From positions 142,406-206,405 of the forward strand of contig CBDHFN010000001.1 of assembly GCA_965262605.1 (NCBI GenBank): a stretch of 64,000 nucleotides of DNA, read 5' to 3'. The DNA comes from CBDHFN01 sp965262605 (lineage in GTDB: Bacteria; Pseudomonadota; Alphaproteobacteria; JASGCL01). The translations under genes and the position numbers were made by a program. Position 1 is the stretch's first letter. Every line of letters starts with the position of its first letter. The notes below the pieces were generated by a model that had not been told where the DNA came from, ran no database searches, and saw nothing but the letters and a program-made list of their open reading frames with translations. Shown here one piece after another: positions 33,229-42,371 of this stretch.

Positions 33229-35139
33229 ATGTATAATAAAGAAACGAATTTTAAAAATTTATTACCCGATGCCCCGCAAAGGGCAGCGATGGCATATAAT
33301 CATCTTTATATATTTGGTGGGCATGATGATGACCAAAAAATGCGTCTGGAAGTTAATGAATTATTAAGGAAATATGAATTAAATCCCTTGGAATCCTATG
33401 AATTTTTGAATCCAACTACTGATCCCATGGATTTTAATATTTTAAGCGAACAACAAAAGCAAGAAAAATTCTTGGGCTTAAAAGAGGGTAGCGATTACTA
33501 TTCACAATTACAATATTTATATAATATGCAAACTGGCAATGGCGAAGTGGCGGATATTAATATACAATTTTGCTTCGTGGCGGATATTAATATACAATTT
33601 TGCTTCGTGGCGCGGATTAATTTAAGTGAGAAAAAAATTGCAAAATTTAATGCCCCAAATTGTGTTTTCATGGATTCGGCGAATTTTAGTAAAGTGCAAT
33701 TTAGCCAAGAAGCGAATTTTAGCAATGCGCAATTTAGCCAAGAAGCGAATTTTTGCTTGGCGAAATTTAGCCAAAAAGCGTATTTTATTGAAGCGAAATT
33801 TAGCCAAAAAGCGTATTTTATTGAAGCGCAATTTAGCCAAGAAGCGTATTTTATTGAAGCGCAATTTAGCCAAGATGCGAATTTTAATGAAGCGCAATTT
33901 AGCCAAGAAGCGTATTTTATTGAAGCGCAATTTAGCCAAGATGCGAATTTTAATGAAGCGCAATTTAGCCAAGATGCGAATTTTCGCAAAGCGCAATTTA
34001 TTCAGCTTGCATATTTTCATAAAAGTAAATTTAATAATTTACACATGGTAAACACCAAATTTTACCAAATGGATTTTCAAAATTGCAAAATAAAGGATAA
34101 ATTTGATATTCAACCCACAATAATACGAAAAACATGGAAATTTTCGGATTTTTTGCAAAAATCATGGCGATTAATAAGTTGGCGGGCAATAAAAGCAAAA
34201 TGGCATGCATGGCGCAATGCTTCGCCAATGGTAAATTTTGATGGCATAGAATTTATTCTGCCCGCCGATTCGGCGCAAATAAATAAAATTATCCTGCCGT
34301 CAGGGGCATCATTACGCCATAGTATATTTGAAAATTGTCATTTACGCGATTCCGAATTACGCGCCGTTAATGCCCAAGGTGCAAAATTTATTAAATGTCA
34401 ATTACATTGGACAAAATTATCGGGTGATTTTAAATTTTGTGATTTTACAGGGTCAGATTTTTTGGCAATGAGCATAATGCCGACTAAAAAAAATAAAAAA
34501 TCTTGTTTTAATAATGCGAATTTTACTGATGTGCATTATTATAATCTTGATTTTAGCCAAGCCGAAATTCATAATATTACCATTGACACGGATATAGAAA
34601 ATTTACGCAATAAAAAAGCCCCGCGCGGTATTTTTGATGAATTAATCAACCAAAAATACGGCGAAATTCTTAATTTTTGGCGCGAAAAAAAAGCACGACA
34701 TGATAAAAGTAAAAAAATAACAATGGGATTAATTGGGATTTTAATTGCTTTACCCATAATTTTATTATACGCATTGTCTCATCTTACGAGCAAAACTATG
34801 GCAGAAATGTTTGAGGCATATTTGCAATATAGTTTAGAGGAATTAGTGCATTTTTTACCAATTACTGGCGTGTTTTTATCGTTATTTTATTGGTTTTTAG
34901 GGCATTTAATGAAAAATAAAATTTCGCACCAACATTTAGCCGAGGATATAGCCCAAAAACAAGTATTATTAAATAATATTATTTTATTGGATTTTGAAAA
35001 TTATTTTAAAAATGACAAAGATAAAAAAGACCCAGCATTTTTTGAAATCATGAAAAAATTATTGGATAAAACCCCTGATGGCTTGATTAAAGAAGAGGGT
35101 CCGATTTTGCCCATTGAAATTATCACGAAAAAATCTTAA
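33229..35139 (+). CDS. Pentapeptide-repeat protein with C-terminal membrane helices
   Basis: This is a 636-residue protein. Residues 1-90 carry no recognised domain. Residues 130-260 hold regular A(N/Y)F..AQFSQ units, a pentapeptide-repeat (right-handed beta-helix) pattern. A second, more diverged set of such repeats spans about 340-450 (ASLRHSIFENCHLRDSELRAV, then AKFIKCQLHWTKL; given as landmarks). Two membrane helices follow near 505-525 (MGLIGILIALPIILLYAL) and 550-570 (FLPITGVFLSLFYWFLG), then a charged tail. It is 195 bp upstream of rdrA on the same strand. RADAR loci often carry an extra membrane protein, so an accessory role is plausible. The protein family itself is not one I can name. 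Confidence 0.75.
   Translation: MYNKETNFKNLLPDAPQRAAMAYNHLYIFGGHDDDQKMRLEVNELLRKYELNPLESYEFLNPTTDPMDFNILSEQQKQEKFLGLKEGSDYYSQLQYLYNMQTGNGEVADINIQFCFVADINIQFCFVARINLSEKKIAKFNAPNCVFMDSANFSKVQFSQEANFSNAQFSQEANFCLAKFSQKAYFIEAKFSQKAYFIEAQFSQEAYFIEAQFSQDANFNEAQFSQEAYFIEAQFSQDANFNEAQFSQDANFRKAQFIQLAYFHKSKFNNLHMVNTKFYQMDFQNCKIKDKFDIQPTIIRKTWKFSDFLQKSWRLISWRAIKAKWHAWRNASPMVNFDGIEFILPADSAQINKIILPSGASLRHSIFENCHLRDSELRAVNAQGAKFIKCQLHWTKLSGDFKFCDFTGSDFLAMSIMPTKKNKKSCFNNANFTDVHYYNLDFSQAEIHNITIDTDIENLRNKKAPRGIFDELINQKYGEILNFWREKKARHDKSKKITMGLIGILIALPIILLYALSHLTSKTMAEMFEAYLQYSLEELVHFLPITGVFLSLFYWFLGHLMKNKISHQHLAEDIAQKQVLLNNIILLDFENYFKNDKDKKDPAFFEIMKKLLDKTPDGLIKEEGPILPIEIITKKS
33541..34005 (+). repeat. 30-bp tandem repeats in the pentapeptide-repeat gene
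   Basis: Two perfect 30-bp units at 33541-33600 (GTGGCGGATATTAATATACA...) are followed, from about 33690 to 34005, by ten or so near-identical 30-bp units of the type GCGCAATTTAGCCAAGAAGC. They encode (A.F)SQEA(N/Y)F. Several neighbouring units are identical, which indicates recent expansion by slippage or recombination. The frame is preserved. Confidence 0.9.
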
Positions 35140-35282
35140 TTTTATACCTTGATTCCTTAAATATACCCAAAATGGCGAATGTCCATTGATACGGCAATCG
35201 CATGAAAATATTAGAGAATATTATTGGGGTTAAATAATGGGATAAATTTGAATGCGATTCCCCTGTAATACCTATTTTAAAT

Positions 35283-35311
35283 TTGACACAACTAATTTAT
35301 AATTATATATT
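35283..35311 (+). promoter_or_regulatory. Strong sigma70-type promoter of rdrA
   Basis: TTGACA (35283-35288), a 17-bp spacer and TATATT (35306-35311). The ribosome site AAAGGA (35324-35329) and the ATG at 35335 follow closely, so the leader would be only about 15-20 bases. This lets rdrAB be expressed independently of the upstream pentapeptide gene. Confidence 0.7.
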
Positions 35312-35334
35312 ATGTTGAGTTTCAAAAGGAAAAC

Positions 35335-37479
35335 ATGATGACTGATAAAATAATTGATTTAGCCTTGATTAACCAAAATATCCCCAACAAAGAAATTGAT
35401 GAATTTCTTCATATTGATACTTTTGGCGATATTGCCAAGCAAATAATTGAAATTAATGGCAAAAAAAATGAAATTAAAAATAAAGAATTTTATGATTGCC
35501 GTGTGCATCAAGCAATTTTGATAAATGGACGGCGGGGCACGGGTAAAACCCAATTTTTAGTTAACTTAAAAGATGTTGATAATATCAATAAATATGCCAC
35601 GAATGAAACAGGTGGCAAGATAAAAGCAGAAGAAATTCTAATTTTACGCCCATTTGACCCCACGCGGTTTTCGGGCAAACCCCAATTATTATTACCCGCC
35701 CTGATTGCTCATTTATTAGAAGGATTTGAAAAAGACGAAAAAAATTTGGAAAAAATACAAAAATCCATCATGAAATTAGGAAATGCCTTAGAATCTGAAA
35801 ATTTATCCAATAATGCCACGGGCATTGATAAAATCATGAAATTAAAAAACAGCCAATTCATTGAACAATATATTCATAAATTATTCGTTGATATAGGTAA
35901 ATTAGTTATTTTACCCATTGATGATTTGGATGTTGCCGATGAATTATGCCAACCCTTGACCGAAATTATCCGCATTTATTTACCATCACCATATTTATTG
36001 CCCATCGTTAGCGTGGATTTTGACCAATTGCATAGTAAAATTTTTAATGACTTAGACAAGGTTTTAGAACGACGCGAATATTTTGGTGATGATTATATGT
36101 ATGGCCGCCCACGATTGGTTGACCATGTTGATGCGTTATTGGCAAAAGTATACCCCAATAACCTGCGCCATAAATTACCCAAATTTGATGATAAAGATTT
36201 TAAAGAAAAATATTGCATTAAATTTTTACATTTTAAAAAGGATATTTTAGAAGAAAATATGAAATTTGCTGAAATTAAATTTAAAGAAAATATGCAATAT
36301 AAATTGGATGATATTGAATATTTAATTGGCAGTTTGATAATTGGTAAATTCTATGTTCCTAAATCTGGTAGAAGAATAACAAGTATTTTAGCCAATAATT
36401 TACGCGAATTTGTGCAATTATGTAGAAAAATTGATAATATGGCAAAAGATTACCAACCGAACCAAGAATTTAAATCAAATCTAATAAATTTAATGAAAAT
36501 TGTTATTGATGAATATATAGAAAAAAATTTAACTTATAGAAAAATTAATCAGAAAACAATTCATAGAATGAATATTTTAAATTCTGCAAGTAATTTCGTT
36601 AAATCAAATAAAAATGATAAATTTTTTGAATCCGCAAGAATAAAAGAAAAGCAAGAAATGTATTTTGTTGATGAAGATAATGAAAGTGAAAGTAATTTTA
36701 GTGTAATTAGATTAATCAGGCGCTCAATGGATTATAATTTAAAAGTTAGGGATAAAGAAATTCCCAAAATTAATGTTAATAGAAAAGAATATATATCAAA
36801 TAAGGATAACCTGAATATACAAGGTGAGATGTTGATCGAAATATACAATAAAATAGAAGTGTTTTTGTCTGATTGGTTTTATGGATATAACAAAGACAAA
36901 ATTAATAATAACCAACACGATGATTTGTTAAGTATGTTTGAATTAGATTCATTTATAGTTTTTGCAATTAGAATCAATAAATACCTAAGCGATTCAGATA
37001 TGTTTCAACATCTGATTGATACGCAAGAAATTAAAAAATTTAAAGGAGAATTGAAAGATAAGATTTTAACTTATGATTATCTTAATTCGCTTGAATTTGT
37101 TGGAATTATATATACAAATCAAATGCCAAAAGATATTGCAATGAAGGTAGAATTTGAAAAATTCATAACTGCATTTTATGTATCAATTTTAATGCACGAA
37201 AATTATTTAAATATATTAAGAGAATTTAATGACTTTAATTTCAAAGAAACAATTAAATTATGTTATCAGGAATTAAATGAAACTAAATTAAATGAAACTA
37301 AATTAAATGAAACTAAATTAAATGAAACTAAATTAAATGAAACTAAATTAAATGAAACTAAATTAAATGAAACTAAATTAAATGAAAACAAAGTTTGTAA
37401 ACATTTTAATCAATTCTTTGCTGATAAGATTAATTTTTTTGACTTTAACAAAAATCAAGAGAATTCTCAATCCGAATGA
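35335..37479 (+). CDS. rdrA: RADAR ATPase RdrA
   Basis: This 714-residue P-loop ATPase has Walker A NGRRGTGKTQFLVNL near residue 65, the characteristic ILRPFDPTRFSGKPQLLLPALIAHLLEGF (given as the landmark near 103-130, abbreviated in use), and Walker B LVILPIDDLDVADEL near 190. LPIVSVDFDQLHSKIF and a sensor-like VPKSGRRITSILANNLREF follow. In RADAR, RdrA forms rings that work with the deaminase RdrB, whose gene overlaps this one by 4 bp. The C-terminal third is Lys/Asn-rich, uses AGA for Arg more than the first half, and ends near a (Asn-Glu-Thr-Lys-Leu)7 run. It appears somewhat shorter than the RdrA proteins I recall. Confidence 0.82.
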   Translation: MMTDKIIDLALINQNIPNKEIDEFLHIDTFGDIAKQIIEINGKKNEIKNKEFYDCRVHQAILINGRRGTGKTQFLVNLKDVDNINKYATNETGGKIKAEEILILRPFDPTRFSGKPQLLLPALIAHLLEGFEKDEKNLEKIQKSIMKLGNALESENLSNNATGIDKIMKLKNSQFIEQYIHKLFVDIGKLVILPIDDLDVADELCQPLTEIIRIYLPSPYLLPIVSVDFDQLHSKIFNDLDKVLERREYFGDDYMYGRPRLVDHVDALLAKVYPNNLRHKLPKFDDKDFKEKYCIKFLHFKKDILEENMKFAEIKFKENMQYKLDDIEYLIGSLIIGKFYVPKSGRRITSILANNLREFVQLCRKIDNMAKDYQPNQEFKSNLINLMKIVIDEYIEKNLTYRKINQKTIHRMNILNSASNFVKSNKNDKFFESARIKEKQEMYFVDEDNESESNFSVIRLIRRSMDYNLKVRDKEIPKINVNRKEYISNKDNLNIQGEMLIEIYNKIEVFLSDWFYGYNKDKINNNQHDDLLSMFELDSFIVFAIRINKYLSDSDMFQHLIDTQEIKKFKGELKDKILTYDYLNSLEFVGIIYTNQMPKDIAMKVEFEKFITAFYVSILMHENYLNILREFNDFNFKETIKLCYQELNETKLNETKLNETKLNETKLNETKLNETKLNETKLNENKVCKHFNQFFADKINFFDFNKNQENSQSE
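37276..37395 (+). repeat. 15-bp tandem repeat in rdrA
   Basis: Seven identical units AATGAAACTAAATTA (37276-37380), encoding Asn-Glu-Thr-Lys-Leu, are followed by one changed unit (37381-37395). Units are identical at the DNA level, so the array is young. Copy change keeps the frame and alters the C-terminal linker of RdrA. Confidence 0.97.
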
Positions 37480-40178
37480 CCAAACTATCCATTGATAATT
37501 ATATATTATCGGCGCGTTCAGACCGATTAATTGCGGAAATTTTGGCGCATTTTAATGATAATAATAAATTACCCAATGATAAAATAAATAATCGTTTAAT
37601 TGAATCATTAATCAAGGACCGAAGCCCGAATCTATATCGCCATCAAGACACTATGCGGGCGGGAAAATATATTGACCAAGAATCCGAAAAACCACAACAA
37701 GATTTTGTAAAAAAAGATTTTAAATTTTTGGATTCGGTAATTGATGAATATTTTTATACGAATAATAATTTATTGGTGCGCAAAGAAAAATACCTAATCA
37801 AAAGTCAGCCCATTATTGATAATATAGCCATGACATTTATCGCGGGTTATTTTTACGCTCAAGAAATTGGGCAAAATGGCTTGACCATCAATGCCTTGCG
37901 CCAAATTGCGAAAATTTATCCCGAATGGGGCACAACACCTGAGCAATTAATGCCCAGCTTGGGTAAATTGGGGTTAATTCCGATGGTTGACAATCATCTG
38001 CATTGGGGGGGGGCTGATAACCCATCGGCTTTGGTTTTGGGGATTATTTTGTCCCCCGTCCACGATTATATTACCGATCAAAAAAAATCTGATACTTATA
38101 TTCCAATCCCCCCTGAATTTACCTTTATTCGTTCGGGAAAATTGAGCATTGCGCAAATTATCGCCCTTTGTCAATTGGCATTATATTATTTAGAACATAA
38201 ATTTTATTACCAAGAATCCAACGATTGCGCAAAAATCATTAATCGCGTCAGCTTGCCCCCCGAATTAAATTCAGAATATATGCCGCATTTTGCCAAAATT
38301 CATTTTGTTGCGCGTCAAAATGCCGATATTTTTCAACAATTATATCAAAATGCCAGTAATCTTGCGCATCAAAAAAATGCCACGGCGGCAGCATTATTAT
38401 TACAAACGGCGTGCCATTGGCTTTATCAAAGCCCTAAAACAAAGGATAATGATAAGTATTTCATCAAAATTTTATTGCATGGCATGGGTATTATTCGCAG
38501 TTTGCAAATTATGGCGCATCAAAATGGTTTAGAAGAATTTGGCAGATATTACAATCATGCTGCCAAGCACCGAAAAAACAATTTTCAAACACCTGATGAA
38601 TATAATAGGATAATTTTTGATAATGGCACGCAAAAGGCAAGCTTTCGATTCGGTTTTGTGCCTGATTTTCAAAATGGATTTTTTCCTGAACAAAATAAAT
38701 ATTTTTTGAAATATTTTTATGATAATAACCATAATAAACCTGATGATTTTTATAAATTTATTAAACAAGCATTACCAAATTATCATAAAAAATGGCAAAA
38801 TTCTGATTTAGAATATTATTTTATTTATCATTTTAAGCGCACAAATTACAAAGAAAAAGGATTGCATTTTCGCAATCGTAAAATACGCCAAGAAATAATG
38901 AAAACCGCCCGCGAACTTGATATATTATTAACATCACTTAAATATAAATCTTACCCGATTTCCATGTTAAGCAGTGCATGGTTTCCAGAATTTAATTTGA
39001 AAAACTATATACAAAGTCAAGACGAAGTTGATTTAACACAATTAATTAAAGGCATTGATATAGCAGGCATGGAAACACACCAACCCCCCGAAGTTTTTGC
39101 GCCTGCTTTTCATTTTTTACGCGACAAGCTAACGATAAAATCATTTGAAGCCCCCGAATATTTACGGGAGGAAAGCGTCAAAGAACCAAGATTATTTGCC
39201 ACCGTCCATTGTGGCGAGGATTTTCCCCATATCCTAAGTGGCTTACGAATGATTGATGAAACCGTGGAATTTTTGAATTTAGGCGCGGGTGATTCCTTGG
39301 GGCATGCGTTAGCTTTGGGATTTGACCCAGCAAGATTTATGCAAGACGGCGCAGAATCGTATTTAGAACAGCATGAATTATGCGATAATTTATTATTTAT
39401 TTTATATTGTTTGGATAAAATGGCGGGTAAATATAACCCACCCGAAGGATATATTAACCGAATTTATGATAATTGGAAACGATTGACGAAAGATATTTAC
39501 GGCAAACCATGTTATGATGCAATGAAAGGTAAAAAAAATTGGTATGACGCATGGATTTTGCGCAAATACGACACGCTTTTGGTGAATAATGGCATTGATG
39601 GCACTAATAAATTAATGGCACCCAAAGAATTACAGAAAATTTTGTATGAAAATGATAAAAAAGATGATATTATATTAACAATTAATATGCGCATGCACAA
39701 CGAAAAATGGCAAGAAAAAGCCCGCAAATTAATTTGCGTGAAGCATATTGGTAATGGTGCAATGAAAATTAGCAATAAAGATGAATTTTTCACCAACCAA
39801 GATGATTTAAATGTTATTCATGCCATTCAAGATTTCAAAATCAGTGAATATTACCTTAAATCAATTGCAATTGAAACATGCCCAAGTTCCAATCAAAAAG
39901 TTGCTAAATTAGAAACCCTAAAAGATCATCCAATTTTCAGATTTTTTCCTGTTAATAGCAAAGAATTAGCGGGTGGAGAAAAATATAATAAATTTGGCTT
40001 GCGTTGTGGCAAGATAAATTGCACAATCAACACAGATGACCCCGGCATTTTTGCAACCTCGCTTCCCAATGAATATAGATTATTAAAAGAATCGGCATTA
40101 TTGGATTACCCCAATGATTTAGTTGACAATTGGTTAGAAGAAATTGCGGCTTTTTCATTATTAAAATGGCGATATTAA
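37476..40178 (+). CDS. rdrB: RADAR adenosine deaminase RdrB
   Basis: This 900-residue protein of the adenosine-deaminase superfamily has metal-binding HxH in PMVDNHLHWGGADNPSAL near residue 172. Later motifs follow the ADA order: VHCGEDFPHILSGLRMID near 576, LNLGAGDSLGHALALG (metal-ligand His) near 605, and INTDDPGIFATSLPNEY near 852. The three blocks are separated by large insertions, as in RdrB. RdrB converts adenosine (or ATP/dATP pools, depending on the study) to inosine forms as part of phage defence. It starts 4 bp before the rdrA stop, so both are translated together. No truncation is seen. Confidence 0.88.
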   Translation: MTKLSIDNYILSARSDRLIAEILAHFNDNNKLPNDKINNRLIESLIKDRSPNLYRHQDTMRAGKYIDQESEKPQQDFVKKDFKFLDSVIDEYFYTNNNLLVRKEKYLIKSQPIIDNIAMTFIAGYFYAQEIGQNGLTINALRQIAKIYPEWGTTPEQLMPSLGKLGLIPMVDNHLHWGGADNPSALVLGIILSPVHDYITDQKKSDTYIPIPPEFTFIRSGKLSIAQIIALCQLALYYLEHKFYYQESNDCAKIINRVSLPPELNSEYMPHFAKIHFVARQNADIFQQLYQNASNLAHQKNATAAALLLQTACHWLYQSPKTKDNDKYFIKILLHGMGIIRSLQIMAHQNGLEEFGRYYNHAAKHRKNNFQTPDEYNRIIFDNGTQKASFRFGFVPDFQNGFFPEQNKYFLKYFYDNNHNKPDDFYKFIKQALPNYHKKWQNSDLEYYFIYHFKRTNYKEKGLHFRNRKIRQEIMKTARELDILLTSLKYKSYPISMLSSAWFPEFNLKNYIQSQDEVDLTQLIKGIDIAGMETHQPPEVFAPAFHFLRDKLTIKSFEAPEYLREESVKEPRLFATVHCGEDFPHILSGLRMIDETVEFLNLGAGDSLGHALALGFDPARFMQDGAESYLEQHELCDNLLFILYCLDKMAGKYNPPEGYINRIYDNWKRLTKDIYGKPCYDAMKGKKNWYDAWILRKYDTLLVNNGIDGTNKLMAPKELQKILYENDKKDDIILTINMRMHNEKWQEKARKLICVKHIGNGAMKISNKDEFFTNQDDLNVIHAIQDFKISEYYLKSIAIETCPSSNQKVAKLETLKDHPIFRFFPVNSKELAGGEKYNKFGLRCGKINCTINTDDPGIFATSLPNEYRLLKESALLDYPNDLVDNWLEEIAAFSLLKWRY

Positions 40179-40183
40179 AATCC

Positions 40184-40305
40184 ACCAATCACTCCCCCAA
40201 ACCGCCGATAATGGCGATGGATTTTTGGAATGTAAATCACCGATGGCTAAACCATTCGCCGATTTTTTAATGGTCAAGCCGACTTTGGCAATGCCTGTGT
40301 GAATT
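40184..40305 (-). pseudogene. Short coding remnant at the right end of the RADAR locus
   Basis: On the minus strand about 40 codons read IHTGIAKVGLTIKKSANGL and then AIGDLHSKNPSPLSAVWGSDW, which looks like real protein rather than random AT-rich sequence. It stops upstream at a TAA and downstream just inside the antisense of rdrB. It may be the C-terminus of a gene interrupted when the defence genes arrived. I do not recognise it. Confidence 0.35.
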
Positions 40306-40375
40306 TATTTCTGGCTACTTAGGCGACTTTATTTTTAAGCCATGCAAGAATTGGGTGTAAAGCTTGATTAAAAAT

Positions 40376-41062
40376 TCACCCCACCCGTTGATAAAAAAGG
40401 TAGGTTGGGGGGCGATTTTCAATAAAGGCGCGTTCTTCGTATCTTGTTTTTGCTTGATGCGCGGGTTTTTGCAACCATTCACACGGATTGCAATTTTGCC
40501 ATTGAAAATATCGCGCGGATAATCGCATATTCACCATCACGCTTTGCAATAAAATTGGGTGGTCAGTGGCAAATTCAATCAAGCCACTTGGTTTTAAGAC
40601 GCGGTGCAAATCGGGAATTTTTTGCAATGTCAACATGCGCCGTTCGCTATGTTTGCGCTTGGGCCAAGGGTCTGGGTATAAGATAATGATTTTTTCAAAA
40701 TATTCATCGGGAAAAATCGGCATAATCTCCCATACAGAATCAGAAAAAATCAAAATATTGCGCAAATTATATTGTGCGATTTTTTCTAAAATTTTGGCAA
40801 CGCCATTCATAAAAGGTTCGGCGGCGATATAAAGCTTATTGGGGTTATTTTGTGCCAAATGCGCAATATTTTCGCCACCACCCGCGCCAATTTCCAAAAC
40901 AACAGCATCAAAATTCGCCAAATTTGGCGGATTATCCGTGGCTTTTAAGCTTACCTTGGGTAATAAATCAACCAATAATTCGCGTTGAATAATGGACGCA
41001 GCTCTGCCCTGTCTGCGACCATAATATTGATGATATACCGAAGGTAAGATTATATTAGACAA
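40376..41062 (-). CDS. trmB: tRNA (guanine-N7)-methyltransferase TrmB
   Basis: TrmB methylates G46 in the variable loop of tRNA using SAM. The 228-residue protein has the SAM-binding motif VLEIGAGGGENIAHLA near residue 55 and the family signature LYPDPWPKRKHSERRML near 135. It also has a C-terminal KTRYEERAF segment. Length matches the family. It overlaps metK by 8 bp, so the SAM synthetase and a SAM-using enzyme are co-transcribed, a common arrangement in alphaproteobacteria. Confidence 0.95.
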   Translation of the reverse strand: MSNIILPSVYHQYYGRRQGRAASIIQRELLVDLLPKVSLKATDNPPNLANFDAVVLEIGAGGGENIAHLAQNNPNKLYIAAEPFMNGVAKILEKIAQYNLRNILIFSDSVWEIMPIFPDEYFEKIIILYPDPWPKRKHSERRMLTLQKIPDLHRVLKPSGLIEFATDHPILLQSVMVNMRLSARYFQWQNCNPCEWLQKPAHQAKTRYEERAFIENRPPTYLFYQRVG

Positions 41063-42212
41063 GCGCGCGCAATTTTTCCGTTAAATCAATGGCTTCCCAT
41101 GGAAATAAACCATCTTTCGCTTCGCGTCCAAAATGTCCATAACTGGAAGTCGGCACATAAATCGGGCGATGCAAATTAAGATGCTTGCGTATACCATATG
41201 GCGATAAATCCATGGCATTAGCAACCGCCTTGGCAAGAATTTCATCAGATTTCTTGCCCGTGCCATTCGTATTAACATAAACCGATAACGGATGCGCGAT
41301 TCCAATAGCATATGATAATTGAATCGTGCATTTATCCGCCAAGCCAGCCGCGACAATATTTTTTGCCAAATAACGCGCCGCATATGCCGCCGAGCGGTCA
41401 ACTTTCGTTGGGTCTTTACCCGAAAAAGCACCACCACCATGGGGCGAAGCACCGCCGTAAGTATCAACAATAATCTTGCGACCCGTTAAGCCACAATCGC
41501 CATCGGGTCCGCCAATGACAAATTTACCGGTTGGATTTGTATAAAATTCTGAATCTTTGGGAAACCAGCCTTTTGGTAAAATTTGTTCAACATGATGGCG
41601 AATTAAGTCGCGAATTTGTGCTTGATTCATGCCTTCGTCATGCTGATGGGAAACCACAACTGACACGCATTCCACGGGCTTATTATTTTCATACCGCAAG
41701 GTGATTTGGCTTTTTGCATCGGGACCCAAACCTGATTTTGCATTATTGCGCCGATATTGCGATAAAGAATGCAGAATTTTATGGGCGTAATCAATCGGGG
41801 CGGGCATTAAGCTTGCCGTTTCGTTGCAAGCATAACCGAACATGATGCCTTGGTCGCCTGCGCCTTCAAGCTTTTCGTCAAGATTATCAACGCCTTGGGC
41901 AATGTCGGCGGATTGCGAATGAATCACGCAATCTACCTTCATGGTTTGCCAATGAAAGCCATCTTGCTCATAACCAATGTCTTTAACGGCTAAGCGGGCG
42001 CGTTCAATAATTTTTTCGTGGGGAATTGGGTTTTTAGAACGAACTTCACCCGCAATGACTAATTTTTGAGTCGTTGCCAAGCATTCAACTGCCACACGGG
42101 ATTTAGTATCGTTTTGGAAAAATAAATCAAGAACTTCATCGGAAATTCTGTCGCATAATTTATCGGGGTGTCCTTCGGAGACGGACTCGCTCGTGAATAA
42201 ATAATTACTCAT
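41055..42212 (-). CDS. metK: S-adenosylmethionine synthetase
   Basis: This enzyme makes SAM from methionine and ATP. The 385-residue protein has SVSEGHPDKLCDRISDEVLD at the N-terminus, the ATP-binding GAGDQGIMFGYACNET near residue 115, and the P-loop-like GGGAFSGKDPTKVDRSAAY near 260. Length and all motifs are standard. The start ATG at 42210-42212 follows a weak AATATGAG site. Upstream lies a 16-bp palindrome resembling one before sdhC. I looked for SAM riboswitch cores in the leader and saw none. Confidence 0.97.
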   Translation of the reverse strand: MSNYLFTSESVSEGHPDKLCDRISDEVLDLFFQNDTKSRVAVECLATTQKLVIAGEVRSKNPIPHEKIIERARLAVKDIGYEQDGFHWQTMKVDCVIHSQSADIAQGVDNLDEKLEGAGDQGIMFGYACNETASLMPAPIDYAHKILHSLSQYRRNNAKSGLGPDAKSQITLRYENNKPVECVSVVVSHQHDEGMNQAQIRDLIRHHVEQILPKGWFPKDSEFYTNPTGKFVIGGPDGDCGLTGRKIIVDTYGGASPHGGGAFSGKDPTKVDRSAAYAARYLAKNIVAAGLADKCTIQLSYAIGIAHPLSVYVNTNGTGKKSDEILAKAVANAMDLSPYGIRKHLNLHRPIYVPTSSYGHFGREAKDGLFPWEAIDLTEKLRALV

Positions 42213-42249
42213 CTCATATTACCTTTGCGTTTCGTAATTACCAAAATAT

Positions 42250-42270
42250 ATTACCATTGATATGGTATTA
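42250..42270 (-). promoter_or_regulatory. Palindrome upstream of metK, similar to one upstream of sdhC
   Basis: On the metK strand the sequence is ATACCATATCAATGGTAAT followed by ATATTTTGG. The core TACCAT-TGAT-ATGGTA (42252-42267) is a perfect inverted repeat on the plus strand. The sdhC upstream site reads ATACCATATAATTGGTATT followed by ATATTTTTG, in the same orientation relative to its gene. Confidence 0.5.
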
Positions 42271-42319
42271 GTAGGTAATTTTTATAATGATTTCATATGA
42301 AACCGATGGGATTAAAGCA

Positions 42320-42355
42320 ATAAGTATGGCTTTATATTATTAAAGCCATACTTAT
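42320..42355 (-). terminator. Hairpin downstream of hup
   Basis: A perfect 15-bp stem (42320-42334 with 42341-42355) with a 6-base loop lies 16 bp after the HU stop codon. The T-run after it on the minus strand is weak (TTGCTTTAAT), so it may act as terminator or as an mRNA 3'-end stabiliser. Confidence 0.6.
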
Positions 42356-42371
42356 AATCAATTAATAAATA

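Noticed and set aside
33498..34051. Long open frames on both strands within the pentapeptide repeats
   Set aside because: They are open only because a 30-bp repeat lacking stops in several frames is iterated. Their products are low-complexity shadows of the real gene.
42213..42320. SAM riboswitch in the metK leader
   Set aside because: I found no recognisable SAM-II or other SAM riboswitch core; only a palindrome and AT-rich sequence are visible.
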